Below the pieces are notes generated by a model. The model was given only the letters and a program-made list of their open reading frames with translations. It was not told the origin of the DNA and did no database searches. Of a DNA stretch of 64,000 nucleotides, positions 8,377 to 17,215 are shown piece after piece. The position numbers and the translations under genes are program-made. The stretch spans positions 2,666,001-2,730,000 of the forward strand of contig CP019882.1 of assembly GCA_002007745.1 (NCBI GenBank), given 5' to 3'. Within the stretch, counting starts at the first letter, position 1; each line of letters starts with the position of its first letter. The stretch comes from Mycolicibacterium litorale (GTDB lineage: Bacteria > Actinomycetota > Actinomycetes > Mycobacteriales > Mycobacteriaceae).

Positions 8377-8928
8377 GTGGCCCTTTCTGCAACAGTGTTC
8401 AAATTCGATCTTGGCGTCTCCGATGTCGATCACGGTTACTACGCCGATCACACACTGACCGTGGCCCGTCATCCCAGCGAGACTGATGAGCGGATGGTGG
8501 TGCGGTTGTTGGCGTTTGGGTTGCGCGCACACCGGCTCAGCGAAGTCGACGGTGAGTTGGCATTCGGCGCGGGCCTGTCCACGCCTGGCGTACCGGACTT
8601 GCGGCTCGCGGACTACACGGATCGGATTCTGGAATGGATCATCGTTGGCCAGCCCGATGAACGCGCTTTAGGCAAGGCGGCCAGTCGCGCCGACCACGTG
8701 CTGCTGTTTCCATTCGCCGCCGGCGTGGCCACCTGGTGGCGCAGCGTGGGCCCCAAAGTCACCAAGCTGCCGAATCTGTCCGTGGTGCAGATACCGCACG
8801 CACCATTGCAGCAACTGGCCCAGACTGTCGATCGGCGGGTGTCGACGCGGGTGATGGTCATGGAAGGTCAGGTGACGATGACTGTGGGCGGTATCGACGC
8901 CACCTTCACGCCCGAGCCATTGAATTAG
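8377..8928 (+). CDS. yaeQ: YaeQ family protein
   Basis: 183 residues, GTG start. The N-terminus closely follows the YaeQ family pattern: FKFDLGVSDVDHGYYADHTL, then TVARHPSETDERMVVRLLAF, and the C-terminal TVDRRVSTRVMVMEGQVTMT. YaeQ proteins are PD-(D/E)XK nuclease-fold proteins, best known from proteobacteria, once proposed to affect RfaH-dependent transcription. The role is not settled. It has no operon partner. Its patchy presence in actinobacteria would fit horizontal acquisition. Confidence 0.9.
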   Translation: MALSATVFKFDLGVSDVDHGYYADHTLTVARHPSETDERMVVRLLAFGLRAHRLSEVDGELAFGAGLSTPGVPDLRLADYTDRILEWIIVGQPDERALGKAASRADHVLLFPFAAGVATWWRSVGPKVTKLPNLSVVQIPHAPLQQLAQTVDRRVSTRVMVMEGQVTMTVGGIDATFTPEPLN

Positions 8929-9078
8929 ACCTCAAAGCCGCAGGTCTGTGCTCCCCCGCATACGCAAGTCAGTGAATATCGTCGCGAACAGCAAGTGGGA
9001 CGGTTGGCCTGCGGCCCTGGGCCGCTGAGCATCGGAGGTGCTGGCACGGTCGCCGGGGGCCTCTGCTTAGCTGTCGGG

Positions 9079-9855
9079 ATGGATATTAACGGAGCTAGCG
9101 CAATCGTCACCGGTGGGGCGTCGGGTATCGGTGCCGCCACGTCACGTCAGTTGGCCGACCGGGGCGCCCGCGTCGTCGTCGCCGACCTGCAAGCAGAAAA
9201 GGGCGAGGCTCTCGCCAAGGAGATTGGCGGCGTGTTCGTCAGCGTCGACGTCACCGACACCGCGCAAATCATCGACGCCGTCAACACCGCGACCGACCTC
9301 GGTCCGCTGCGAGCCCTGGTGAACTCGGCGGGCATCGGGTGGGCCCAACGCACTATTGGCAAGGACGGTGAGTTCGACTCTGCGCACAATCTCGACGCGT
9401 ACAAGAAGGTGCTCGCCATCAACCTGGTCGGTACGTTCGACTGCATCCGGCTAGCCGCCACCGCGATGAGCCGCAACGAGTACACCGACACCGGCGAGCG
9501 CGGCGCCATCGTCAATATGACCAGCGTCGCCGCCTTCGACGGCCAGATCGGCCAAGCTGCCTACTCGTCGTCCAAGGGCGGCGTTGTCGGCCTGACCCTG
9601 CCAGTCGCGCGCGACCTGTCGGCAGTCGGCATCCGTGTCAACACCGTGGCACCCGGCCTGATCGACACCCCGATCTACGGCGAGGGCGAGGCATCCGAGG
9701 CCTTCAAGGCCAAGCTCGGCGAGTCCGTGCTGTTCCCGCACCGCCTGGGCAAGCCCGAAGAGCTGGCGTCGATGGTGCTCGAGTTGCTCACCAACTCCTA
9801 CATGAACGCCGAGGTGGTCCGTGTCGACGGTGGTATCCGGATGCCTCCGAAGTAG
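9079..9855 (+). CDS. SDR family NAD(P)-dependent oxidoreductase, type II 3-hydroxyacyl-CoA dehydrogenase-like
   Basis: 258 residues. ATG at 9079 is chosen because MDINGASAIVTGGASGIGAA is the natural SDR start; the open frame runs 28 codons further without similarity. Motifs: TGGASGIG, VNSAGIGWA, the catalytic Ser in MTSVAAFDGQIGQAAYSSSK, with Tyr and Lys in the same segment. The acidic ASEAFKAKLGESVLFPHRLG segment and overall layout resemble HSD10/type II 3-hydroxyacyl-CoA dehydrogenases. Oxidation of a 3-hydroxyacyl-CoA to the 3-oxo form is therefore likely. A 24-bp perfect inverted repeat follows the stop. Confidence 0.88.
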   Translation: MDINGASAIVTGGASGIGAATSRQLADRGARVVVADLQAEKGEALAKEIGGVFVSVDVTDTAQIIDAVNTATDLGPLRALVNSAGIGWAQRTIGKDGEFDSAHNLDAYKKVLAINLVGTFDCIRLAATAMSRNEYTDTGERGAIVNMTSVAAFDGQIGQAAYSSSKGGVVGLTLPVARDLSAVGIRVNTVAPGLIDTPIYGEGEASEAFKAKLGESVLFPHRLGKPEELASMVLELLTNSYMNAEVVRVDGGIRMPPK

Positions 9856-9877
9856 CCGGGCCACGCGGGCATCTCAG

Positions 9878-9927
9878 GGTGGCGGGCATGAACCTCGGAG
9901 TGAACTCCGAGGTTCATGCCCGCCACC
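9878..9927. terminator. Perfect 24-bp inverted repeat, probable terminator hairpin
   Basis: Bases 9878-9901 and 9904-9927 are exact reverse complements with only two bases between them. It lies 22 bases after the SDR stop. The stem is G+C-rich at its base and there is no T-run, as in many mycobacterial terminator-like hairpins. It could act in both directions. Confidence 0.75.
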
Positions 9928-10033
9928 GCCCTCAGATCGGCCCAACGCCGTTCCAGCGATTGCGTGACACTGTCCGGGCCCGGCATACATTGACGCACGT
10001 CGCGGCGCCTTGCCGGCTGCAGGGAATTCCGTT

Positions 10034-10876
10034 ATGGATAGGGCTATGGCAGATCGGTCGGCGGAGCTTGGTTCGTTTTTGCGAGCGAGGCGTGAAGCGG
10101 TGGCGCCGGAGGACGTCGGCCTCGTCCCTGGCGACGGGCGGCGGGTACCGGGCCTTCGTCGAGAAGAACTGGCACTTCTTGCCGGATTGAGTACCGACTA
10201 CTACCGGCGGCTTGAACAGGGCCGCGAGCACCGACCGTCGATACAAGTGCTTCGTGCGCTCGCACGGGCGCTGCGACTCGATGCGCACGCGACCGCCTAC
10301 CTGATCTCGCTCGTCCACCCTCTCCCCCACGCGATGCCAGCCCACACCACCACGGTCTCGGCGGGAATCCGGCTTCTGCTCGATTCTGGCTTGCGCGTGC
10401 CGGCATTCGTCGTCGATATCGGCCTCAACATCCTCGCGATTAACGCGGCTGGCCGTGCGATGTACAGCGGCTTCGACGACACTGACAACCTTGCCCGCAT
10501 GGTGTTCCTCGATCCTGCCGCCAAGGATTTCTACAGAGATTGGCACCACGTGGCCACTCAGGTCGTCGGCAACCTCCGGTCCGGCCTGACCCGATTCCCG
10601 AATGACGACCGCGTCGCCGAGGTGGTCGACGAGATCTCGGCGCACAGTTCCGTGTTCGCCGGACTGTGGGCGACCCACGACGTACGTCCGCGCACCAGCG
10701 AGGGCAAAGTGTTCCATCATCCGAAAGTTGGCGAGCTACACCTGCACTTCGAGGCGCTCGAGGTAGCGGGTGCACCCGACCAGAGGCTCTTTGTCTACTG
10801 TCCGATCGAGAACGGACCGTCTCCCGACGCTGTCAGTGTGCTGGAACCGCTTACGACAGTGAGGGCGCCGGTGTAG
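10034..10876 (+). CDS. MmyB-type helix-turn-helix transcriptional regulator
   Basis: 280 residues. The N-terminal XRE-type HTH contains the family signature VPGLRREELALLAGLSTDYY and RRLEQGREHRPS; the rest is the MmyB-like ligand-binding (MLTR) domain with DIGLNILAINAAGRAMYSGF and NLARMVFLDPAAKDFYRDWH. ATG at 10034 is preferred because AGGGA lies eight bases upstream; ATG at 10046 is the alternative. Members typically control a neighbouring oxidoreductase gene. Here the convergent aldo-keto reductase overlaps its 3' end by 26 bases. It is one of three members in the window. Confidence 0.88.
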   Translation: MDRAMADRSAELGSFLRARREAVAPEDVGLVPGDGRRVPGLRREELALLAGLSTDYYRRLEQGREHRPSIQVLRALARALRLDAHATAYLISLVHPLPHAMPAHTTTVSAGIRLLLDSGLRVPAFVVDIGLNILAINAAGRAMYSGFDDTDNLARMVFLDPAAKDFYRDWHHVATQVVGNLRSGLTRFPNDDRVAEVVDEISAHSSVFAGLWATHDVRPRTSEGKVFHHPKVGELHLHFEALEVAGAPDQRLFVYCPIENGPSPDAVSVLEPLTTVRAPV

Positions 10877-11759
10877 CGGCGCTGAGCTGGTCGATCTGTT
10901 CCGGCGTCAACTGCACGTCCGCAGCAGACATATTCTCTTCCAGATGCGCGCGGCGCGATGTGCCGGGGATGGGAAGCATCGCCGGTGAGACATGCAACAA
11001 CCAAGCGATCGCCACCTGGCCCACCGTGCATTCGTGCGCTCGGGCGATGTCGGCGAGCGCTTGGTGGGCGGCGGCGAGCCCGCCCTGCGCCACCGGCGCC
11101 CATGGAATGAACGCGAGCCCATCGCGTTCGCACACCTCCAAGATGTCGTTGGCGCTGCGGTCGATGACGTTGAACCGACTCTGGACACTGACGATATCGG
11201 CGATCTGCCGCGCCTCGTCAAGCTGTGCCACTGTGCATTGCGACATGCCGATCTCGCGGATCTTGCCTTCATCCTGGAGCGCCTTGAGCTCACCAATCTG
11301 GTCGGCCAACGGCACCTGGGGATCTACCCGGTGCAGCTGTAACAGATCGATCTGATCGACCCCCAGGCGGCGCATGCTCATCAATACCTGCTGCCGCAGG
11401 TATTCGGGTCGTCCGACCGGTGGCCACGCCGCCGGGCCGAGGCGCTTCGGTCCGGAGTCCGTGTCGATGACATCAGGTCCGTTTCGGGTCAAGCCCGCCT
11501 TCGTCGCGATGACGACATCATCCGGATACGGATGTAGCGCCTCGTGCAAAATCTGTTCGGCGACATGCGGGCCGTAGGAGTCGGCGGTGTCGATGAACTG
11601 CACGCCGAGCTCGACCGCCCGACGGGCCACGGCGATACACTCGTCCCGGTCTTGGGGCTCACCCCAAATTCCGCGTCCGGTGAATCTCATCGAACCGAAA
11701 CCCAAGCGCGACACCTTCTTTCCAGCAATGCTGATCGTCTTCGGTTCAACATCCACCAT
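10851..11759 (-). CDS. Aldo/keto reductase
   Basis: 302 residues. The AKR pattern is complete: VSRLGFGSMRF, FIDTADSYGPHVAEQILHEA with catalytic Asp and Tyr, VIATKAG with the Lys, LLQLHRVDP with the His, and PIPGTSRRAHLEENMSA for NADPH phosphate binding. ATG at 11759 follows a good AAGGA site. The 3' end overlaps that of the MmyB-type regulator gene on the other strand. Substrate unknown; NADPH-dependent aldehyde or ketone reduction is known for the family. Confidence 0.92.
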   Translation of the reverse strand: MVDVEPKTISIAGKKVSRLGFGSMRFTGRGIWGEPQDRDECIAVARRAVELGVQFIDTADSYGPHVAEQILHEALHPYPDDVVIATKAGLTRNGPDVIDTDSGPKRLGPAAWPPVGRPEYLRQQVLMSMRRLGVDQIDLLQLHRVDPQVPLADQIGELKALQDEGKIREIGMSQCTVAQLDEARQIADIVSVQSRFNVIDRSANDILEVCERDGLAFIPWAPVAQGGLAAAHQALADIARAHECTVGQVAIAWLLHVSPAMLPIPGTSRRAHLEENMSAADVQLTPEQIDQLSAATPAPSLS

Positions 11760-11934
11760 GGTGATTCCTTCGCTCCTCGGCGTTTCCGTTGTGGCGCACG
11801 GGTTTGTACTGCCGGTCCAACCCGGCGCGCCTCGACCAGGTTAGGTGCGCTCGGGTGGAGTTGTGGGGGGAGAGATGCACCCCCCAGTTCGGGAATGGGC
11901 CGATTCACCGCACGCGATCGGGATACCGGCGGCT

Positions 11935-12842
11935 TTAGAGTGTTTCGCCCCGAGCGGCTGCATCGAATTCGCAGAACATCCTGGTGAAGTACTCCGGCTG
12001 CTCCTCGGCCACCCAGTGTCCGCAGTCCGGGACGAGGCCATCTGTCACCGAATCAGCGACCTCTTCACACATCGCCCGGAAGTTGCTGGCGAGAGGCCCG
12101 CACGCACCTCCCGAAGCCCACACCGGGATGGTGAGCTTGCCGTGTCGTTGCAGCGCGGTGCGATTGTCGTCGGCGTCACGGTCGAGTTCCCGGTAGATCT
12201 CACACAGTGCGCGCATGGCTCCTGGGGCTTCGAACGCGCGGGCGTAGACGTCAAGGTCTTCATTGGAGATCGCATCCGGTTGGTGGGTCAATTCGTCGAA
12301 GAATCGGCTGATGTACCAACGTTCACGTCCGTGCGTGAGGTAGACCGCGATGTCCGGGTTGGCATGAAAGGAGAACTGCCACGCTGACTTCTGAGCCACG
12401 CGCCATTCGTAGTAGGCAGTGCCCGGTAGCGGAGCCTCCATGAAGGTGACGCTTACGACATCATCGCGGTACCGCAGCGCGAAACCCAGAGCCAGTGTCG
12501 ACCCGAGATCATGGCCGACAACCGAGATGGGCTCCTCCACGCCCAGGGTCTCGTGCACAAGACTGTGAATATCACCGGCCATGGTCCACTTGTCGTACCC
12601 GTCACGAGGTTTGTCAGATGCGCCGGCGCCGCGGTAGTCGGGCATGATCACCCGATAGCCTGCGGCGGCTAGCGGCATCATGACCTTGCGCCACTCGTAT
12701 CGCGTTTGGGGGCGCCGTGGAGAAGCACGACCGTCTTGGTGGGTGCAGGTGGGGTGACAACCGTATAGCCGATCCGTACCGTCTCAGCCGGGTCGACCCA
12801 GGCCCGGCCGTGGCGGACGTCGACATCGCGCGCTGTGGTCAT
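11935..12842 (-). CDS. Alpha/beta hydrolase, epoxide hydrolase-like (single-base frameshift)
   Basis: ATG at 12842 follows AAGGTGAG. The N-terminal frame gives MTTARDVDVRHGRAWVDPAE and then TVVLLHGAP; the frame breaks at a five-base G run (12708-12712). The rest reads on from a second frame: TRYEWRKVMMPLAAAGYRVI, DYRGAGASDK, the nucleophile motif VGHDLGS with Asp, and a C-terminal DCGHWVAEE with the catalytic His. Adding one base to the run restores about 302 residues, typical of alpha/beta epoxide hydrolases and haloalkane dehalogenase-like enzymes. All visible catalytic elements are intact, so an assembly error is more likely than decay. A TATGCATA-centred palindrome lies just upstream. Confidence 0.78.
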
Positions 12843-12857
12843 GTTTTCTCACCTTTC

Positions 12858-12869
12858 GGTATGCATACC
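12858..12869. promoter_or_regulatory. 12-bp perfect palindrome GGTATGCATACC upstream of the hydrolase
   Basis: The palindrome lies 16 bases upstream of the leftward hydrolase start, in a position suitable for an operator. It uses GTATG and CATAC half-sites like the TetR sites near 2.3 kb, but in reversed order and without a spacer, so a shared regulator is doubtful. Confidence 0.35.
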
Positions 12870-13005
12870 TGTAGCCAGTGTCTCTCCGGCGTCTCCGCGA
12901 ACGGGGGGAACAAGTCGACCCCCCGGCACGCCCGACTCACCGCTAGGGCCACCCACCGACCCGACGGGGAAGGGAAAACACCACGGCCACCGATCGATGG
13001 ATCGG

Positions 13006-13764
13006 TTACTGCTCAATGAGTCTGTGCAGACCCGCCGCTGCGCGATTCAGGGCCACGATGTCCGGAAAGAACGACTGGTTTGGCTCCCAGGACGCGATTA
13101 TCGACAGAAGCGCATCGCGCCGGGCCAGAACGGCATCGCGGTTGGCAAGCGTCAGGGCTCTCTGCATCTGCTCAGCGTTGAGTTCGGTGCAGTAGGCAGG
13201 TGCCCCCATCTGCAGTCGCCAGGTATCGTCAGTGGTTCCTGCATCGATCGGGTCGAACCCGCTGTCGTCCACCAACCCCATCACCTTTTGCTTTGCAGCA
13301 CAGTCGGTGCCGGCCACAGGTACAGCCAGCCGGTCAGCATCTCCCTTTGGTCGACCCCTAGTCGCAAGCGTCGTCTGTACGAGCGCGTTCCATGCCCGAA
13401 CGATCGGGCGACCGAGCTTCTGCTCCACCCATAGGCCCTCGGGCTTGCCCGCATCGAGCTCCTCGATTCGGGCGTCTCGATGCGGGTAATAGTTGGACGT
13501 ATCGGCGACGGGTACGGCATCAGGCAGCCGACTGACGATCCCCCCAATATCTGGCATACGTGCAAACGGGATGCACGTGACGAGTAATTCAACGTCGTAT
13601 GTGACGTGCTCGAGAGGGACCGCAGCACATCCCGCTTCTTTACAGAGCTCGACAATGCTCTCGGGACCACGGGTGTTCGCGACTTGCACGAGATGCCCTG
13701 CCGCGCTGAGCTTGCGGGCAAGAGTGGCGCCAATATTCCCAGTGCCGATGATGCCGATCCTCAT
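13006..13764 (-). CDS. NADPH-dependent F420 reductase-like / NAD(P)-binding protein
   Basis: 252 residues. The N-terminal Rossmann fold, IGIIGTGNIGATLARKLSAA followed by GHLVQVANTRGPES, matches the F420_oxidored (PF03807) family, which contains F420:NADP oxidoreductases and related dehydrogenases. The segment VPVAGTDCAAKQKVMGLVDD and the C-terminal region are also in family style. ATG at 13764 follows AAGGGA. Divergent to a LysR regulator gene 194 bases away, which probably controls it. True F420 reduction is not proven; many members act on other substrates. Confidence 0.82.
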   Translation of the reverse strand: MRIGIIGTGNIGATLARKLSAAGHLVQVANTRGPESIVELCKEAGCAAVPLEHVTYDVELLVTCIPFARMPDIGGIVSRLPDAVPVADTSNYYPHRDARIEELDAGKPEGLWVEQKLGRPIVRAWNALVQTTLATRGRPKGDADRLAVPVAGTDCAAKQKVMGLVDDSGFDPIDAGTTDDTWRLQMGAPAYCTELNAEQMQRALTLANRDAVLARRDALLSIIASWEPNQSFFPDIVALNRAAAGLHRLIEQ

Positions 13765-13958
13765 AAGTCCATCCCTTCAGGTGTCGGCGGACGCTTGTTC
13801 CGTCCAATCGGACACCCGCAGAAGGCCGCGCGCCATGATCCTGCGGTGATCGATGAAGCCCACTCGCCTGTGTGCCCGTTGGTGTTCGTTCTCAGGATGG
13901 CACCCGTCGCGGGTCGAGCGCGATGACAAGAAGAGCGCCGATCATTACCGTGAGGGTT

Positions 13959-14804
13959 ATGAAACGCATCGAGGTCCGCGAGCTCGAGTACTTCCTGGCC
14001 GTCGCGGACACGCTGCATTTCGCCCGTGCCGCTGACAATCTCGGCATCGCATCGCCTCCGCTGTCGCGAGCGATTGCGCAGCTTGAGCGACGACTCGGCA
14101 CTCCCCTGTTTCACAGGAGCAGCCGTCGTGTGGAGCTGACAGCAGCGGGTCGCGTGTTCAAGACAGAGGCCCGCAACACCTTGCGCTGCCTCGACCGCGC
14201 CGTCCGTCGGACGCAGCAACTCGGCGACGGTGCGCTGCGCATCGCGACTCCGCCGGGGACGGGCGCGGGTCTGCTGCGCGAAGCCGTACGTAGCTACCTT
14301 GCCCGCTTCGGCTCCGGCACCGTCGAGCTGATGTTCACCAGGGATCAAATCCGCGCGGTGCGCGACGGCCGGGCCGACGTCGCTCTTGTCTGTTCAGCGG
14401 GCGACCTGAACGGCCTGCATGCGCACAGCGTCGCTTCCGAGCGCCCGGTCGTGCTCGTTCCGGCGGGCCATCCCTTCTCGGTCCAGGGCACGGTGACGCT
14501 ATCCTGCTTGCTTCAGGACCCGGCATACGCAGCTGATCTACCTTCGGTCGGCCTGGATGGCCTCATTGATCTGGTAGCTACCGGGCAGGTCGTCGCGGTC
14601 GTGGGCGATAGCGCCGTCGACCGGCTTGGACGGCATGTCGTCGCCATCCCCGTGGCTGGGCTGCCGCTGACCGATGTCCAGCTGGCTTGGCCTGCCGACG
14701 CGCACGACCCCCGCATCGTCGCCTTGGTTGATGTGTTCGAGCAGCTTCACCGCCGCTCGCGGGCGGCGTCAGCCGCTGCCCGACCAGCGCTCGATCGGAC
14801 GTGA
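13959..14804 (+). CDS. LysR family transcriptional regulator
   Basis: 281 residues. The winged HTH is plain: VRELEYFLAVADTLHFARAA, ASPPLSRAIAQLERRLGTPL and FHRSSRRVELTAAGRVF. The effector domain follows. ATG at 13959 has GAGGG upstream; the open frame begins earlier without similarity. The gene is divergent from the F420-reductase-like gene, the usual LysR arrangement. GATC-N7-GATC at about 13837 in the shared region could be part of a binding site, but this is weak. A hairpin with a T-run lies 87 bases after the stop. Confidence 0.92.
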   Translation: MKRIEVRELEYFLAVADTLHFARAADNLGIASPPLSRAIAQLERRLGTPLFHRSSRRVELTAAGRVFKTEARNTLRCLDRAVRRTQQLGDGALRIATPPGTGAGLLREAVRSYLARFGSGTVELMFTRDQIRAVRDGRADVALVCSAGDLNGLHAHSVASERPVVLVPAGHPFSVQGTVTLSCLLQDPAYAADLPSVGLDGLIDLVATGQVVAVVGDSAVDRLGRHVVAIPVAGLPLTDVQLAWPADAHDPRIVALVDVFEQLHRRSRAASAAARPALDRT

Positions 14805-14890
14805 AGGTTACCTCGCAACAGCGGTGATATCCCCGCCGAGTACAACTCAGGTTCAGTCGGTGGTAACGGTCGACTGCCACCCACCGTCTC

Positions 14891-14910
14891 AGCCCGAGTG
14901 GGGCTTTTCT
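14891..14910 (+). terminator. Intrinsic terminator after the LysR gene
   Basis: AGCCC (14891-14895) pairs with GGGCT (14901-14905) around a five-base loop, followed by a short T-run TTTTCT. It is a small but classical hairpin, placed between the LysR gene and the sulfatase promoter. Confidence 0.5.
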
Positions 14911-14956
14911 GCGTTCAGATTATGTGAGCAGCAATCCCGCGGCCATGGTGTGCTAG

Positions 14957-14972
14957 TAATGAAGGTGCATTA
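14957..14972. promoter_or_regulatory. TetR-type operator before the sulfatase gene
   Basis: TAATGAAGGTGCATTA is an imperfect inverted repeat that shares TAATGA, a central G and CATTA with the 16-bp site at 17955. A -10-like TATTCT follows at 14975-14980, so a repressor here would occlude the promoter. The sulfatase ATG is at 15002 after a GAGGAG site. Confidence 0.65.
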
Positions 14973-15001
14973 ATTATTCTCGGCTGACCCGAGGAGTTGA
15001 C

Positions 15002-17206
15002 ATGAACGCACACAGCGTGGCCGCGCCGGCGGGTGCCCCCAACGTGGTCATGATCGTGCTGGACGACCTCGGCTATGCCCAGTTGAGCTGCTACGGATCC
15101 GACATCCGAACCCCGGCCATCGATCGTCTTGCGCGAAACGGGCTGAGATACAGTCGCTTCCACGTCACTGGGCTGTGCTCACCGACACGCGCAGCGTTGC
15201 TGACGGGTCGGAACCACCACTCGGTGGGGATGGGGTTTCTTGCCGACATCCCGACTTCCCACCCGGGCTACACCGGGAAGATCCCGGCTTCGGTGCCGAC
15301 ACTGCCGCGCCTACTGCGGGACTCCGGTTGGAGCACGATGGCGGTCGGAAAATGGCATCTGGCGCCTCGGGGCGAACGGACGAGTGCCGGTCCGTTCACC
15401 CGCTGGCCGTTGGGACTGGGATTCGAGCGCTACTACGGTTTTCTGCTCGGCGACGCCAATCACTGGGATCCGCAGCTGGTTCGAGACAACACGTATCTCG
15501 ACGGACCTGATGTGCGCCCGGCTGGCTACCACTTGACCGAAGACCTCACCGATGAGGCGATCAGGATGGTGGTCAGCCAGCAGCAGTCGGCGCCCGGCAA
15601 GCCGTTCTTCCTGTACTTCGCGACTGGCGCGATGCATTCACCACATCATGTGCACAAGAGCTGGGCCGACGCCTACGCAGGGCAGTTCGACATCGGTTGG
15701 GACGCGTGGCGAGACGCGGTGTTCGCGCGGCAGCTGGCCGAGGGCGTCGTGCCCGCAGGCGCCACGCTCACCGAGCGGCCCGAATGGGTCCCCCCGTGGG
15801 CCACCCTCACCGCAGACGAACGCGCCGTCTATGCGCGGATGCACGAGGTGTACGCAGGCTTTCTGAGCCATACCGACAGTCAGATCGATCGATTGGTCCG
15901 CACCTTAGAGGACATCGACGTCATGGACAACACGATCATTCTCGTCATGTCAGACAATGGGGCCAGCGCAGAAGGCGGCGTTGCGGGAACCAGCAACGAA
16001 CATCGGTTCACCCATCGCGTGCCAGAGTCGTTGGCCGACAACCTCGACCGCCTACCGGACTGGGGTGGGACGGCGGGTTATCCGCACTATGCGTGGGGTT
16101 GGGCTTGGGCGGGTAATACTCCTTTCCGCCTGTGGAAGCGCTATGCCTGGCTGGGTGGGACGCGCGTTCCGCTGATCGTGCACTGGCCGCGCGGTGTTCG
16201 CGACAGCGGCGCTGTCCGCTCCCAGTTCGCGCACGCCATCGACGTCATGCCAACAGTTTTGGAGGCGTGCGGGGTTCAGCAGCAGTCGCCTTCCGCCGAA
16301 ATTCACGGGACCAGCCTGTTACCGACATTCAACGACGCATCGGCGCCTGCGCCCCGATCCACTCAGTACTTCGAAGTCGTCGGCTCCCGCTCGATCATTG
16401 CCGAAGGCTGGAAGGCCACGACGGATCACGTGGCCCAAGGCGTGATGGACGAGGAACTGCTGCTCGAAGGCAGCCGGGACTTCGCCGCCGATCGGTGGTC
16501 GTTGTTTCGGGCCGACGATTTCTCCGAAGCGCACGACCTGTCGTCGGACCACCCCGACGTGGTGTCGCGATTGAGCGCCCTGTGGGAAGCCGAGGCCGCC
16601 CGTTACGACGTGCTGCCACTGAGCGACTCGTTGGTGGCACGAGCCGCCGAAATGGTGTGGCCGGCGTTCCCGCCCGGTCAGCGTGTGGTGTTGCGGCCCT
16701 CGGGCGGGCCGGTCGTCGACGAGGGACTGCCGCTGCTGTACAGCCGGTTGTCCGCTGACGTCGATGTCCCCCCTGAGGCGGCCAACGGTGTGTTGTTTGC
16801 GATCGGCAACTGGACCGGAGGTCTGGCGGCGTTCGTGATCGAGTCCAGACTGCACATTGCTGTCGCCGCCCCGGGCGGCGCTATCCGAGTTCGAGCCGAT
16901 CGGCTGCTGGCGGAGGGCCGACACAGCGCAGGATGTCGGTTACACCGCCTCGACGGCGGGACCCGGGTGGAGGCGGTGATCGACGACACCGTTGTCGGCT
17001 CTACGGTGGCCCCGGTGACGCTGCCCCACGTCTGGCAGCATGGCGGAACATCAATGCTGTTGGGTCGCGACCGAGGACTGCCGGTGTGCGACGATTATCG
17101 ACCACCGTTTGCGTGGAACGGTGGATTGCACTCGGTGACAGTGGAATCCGATCTGGACTCGCTACCAGGCCAGGAACTGCTCAAGGCTGCGCTCAAGTCC
17201 GACTGA
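15002..17206 (+). CDS. Arylsulfatase (type I, formylglycine)
   Basis: 734 residues. The sulfatase signature CSPTRAALLTGRN begins at Cys59, which the formylglycine-generating enzyme would convert to the catalytic formylglycine. Metal ligands are in VVMIVLDDLGYAQ (Asp21/22) and VMSDNGASAEGG. The length and the C-terminal lectin-like beta domain match large mycobacterial AtsA/AtsD-type arylsulfatases. No signal peptide is seen, so cytoplasmic action is likely. ATG at 15002 has GAGGAG seven bases upstream. It hydrolyses a sulfate ester. The shared operator ties it to the TetR-GAP-esterase unit. A formylglycine-generating enzyme gene is not in the window. Confidence 0.93.
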   Translation: MNAHSVAAPAGAPNVVMIVLDDLGYAQLSCYGSDIRTPAIDRLARNGLRYSRFHVTGLCSPTRAALLTGRNHHSVGMGFLADIPTSHPGYTGKIPASVPTLPRLLRDSGWSTMAVGKWHLAPRGERTSAGPFTRWPLGLGFERYYGFLLGDANHWDPQLVRDNTYLDGPDVRPAGYHLTEDLTDEAIRMVVSQQQSAPGKPFFLYFATGAMHSPHHVHKSWADAYAGQFDIGWDAWRDAVFARQLAEGVVPAGATLTERPEWVPPWATLTADERAVYARMHEVYAGFLSHTDSQIDRLVRTLEDIDVMDNTIILVMSDNGASAEGGVAGTSNEHRFTHRVPESLADNLDRLPDWGGTAGYPHYAWGWAWAGNTPFRLWKRYAWLGGTRVPLIVHWPRGVRDSGAVRSQFAHAIDVMPTVLEACGVQQQSPSAEIHGTSLLPTFNDASAPAPRSTQYFEVVGSRSIIAEGWKATTDHVAQGVMDEELLLEGSRDFAADRWSLFRADDFSEAHDLSSDHPDVVSRLSALWEAEAARYDVLPLSDSLVARAAEMVWPAFPPGQRVVLRPSGGPVVDEGLPLLYSRLSADVDVPPEAANGVLFAIGNWTGGLAAFVIESRLHIAVAAPGGAIRVRADRLLAEGRHSAGCRLHRLDGGTRVEAVIDDTVVGSTVAPVTLPHVWQHGGTSMLLGRDRGLPVCDDYRPPFAWNGGLHSVTVESDLDSLPGQELLKAALKSD

Positions 17207-17215
17207 AATGCTCCC

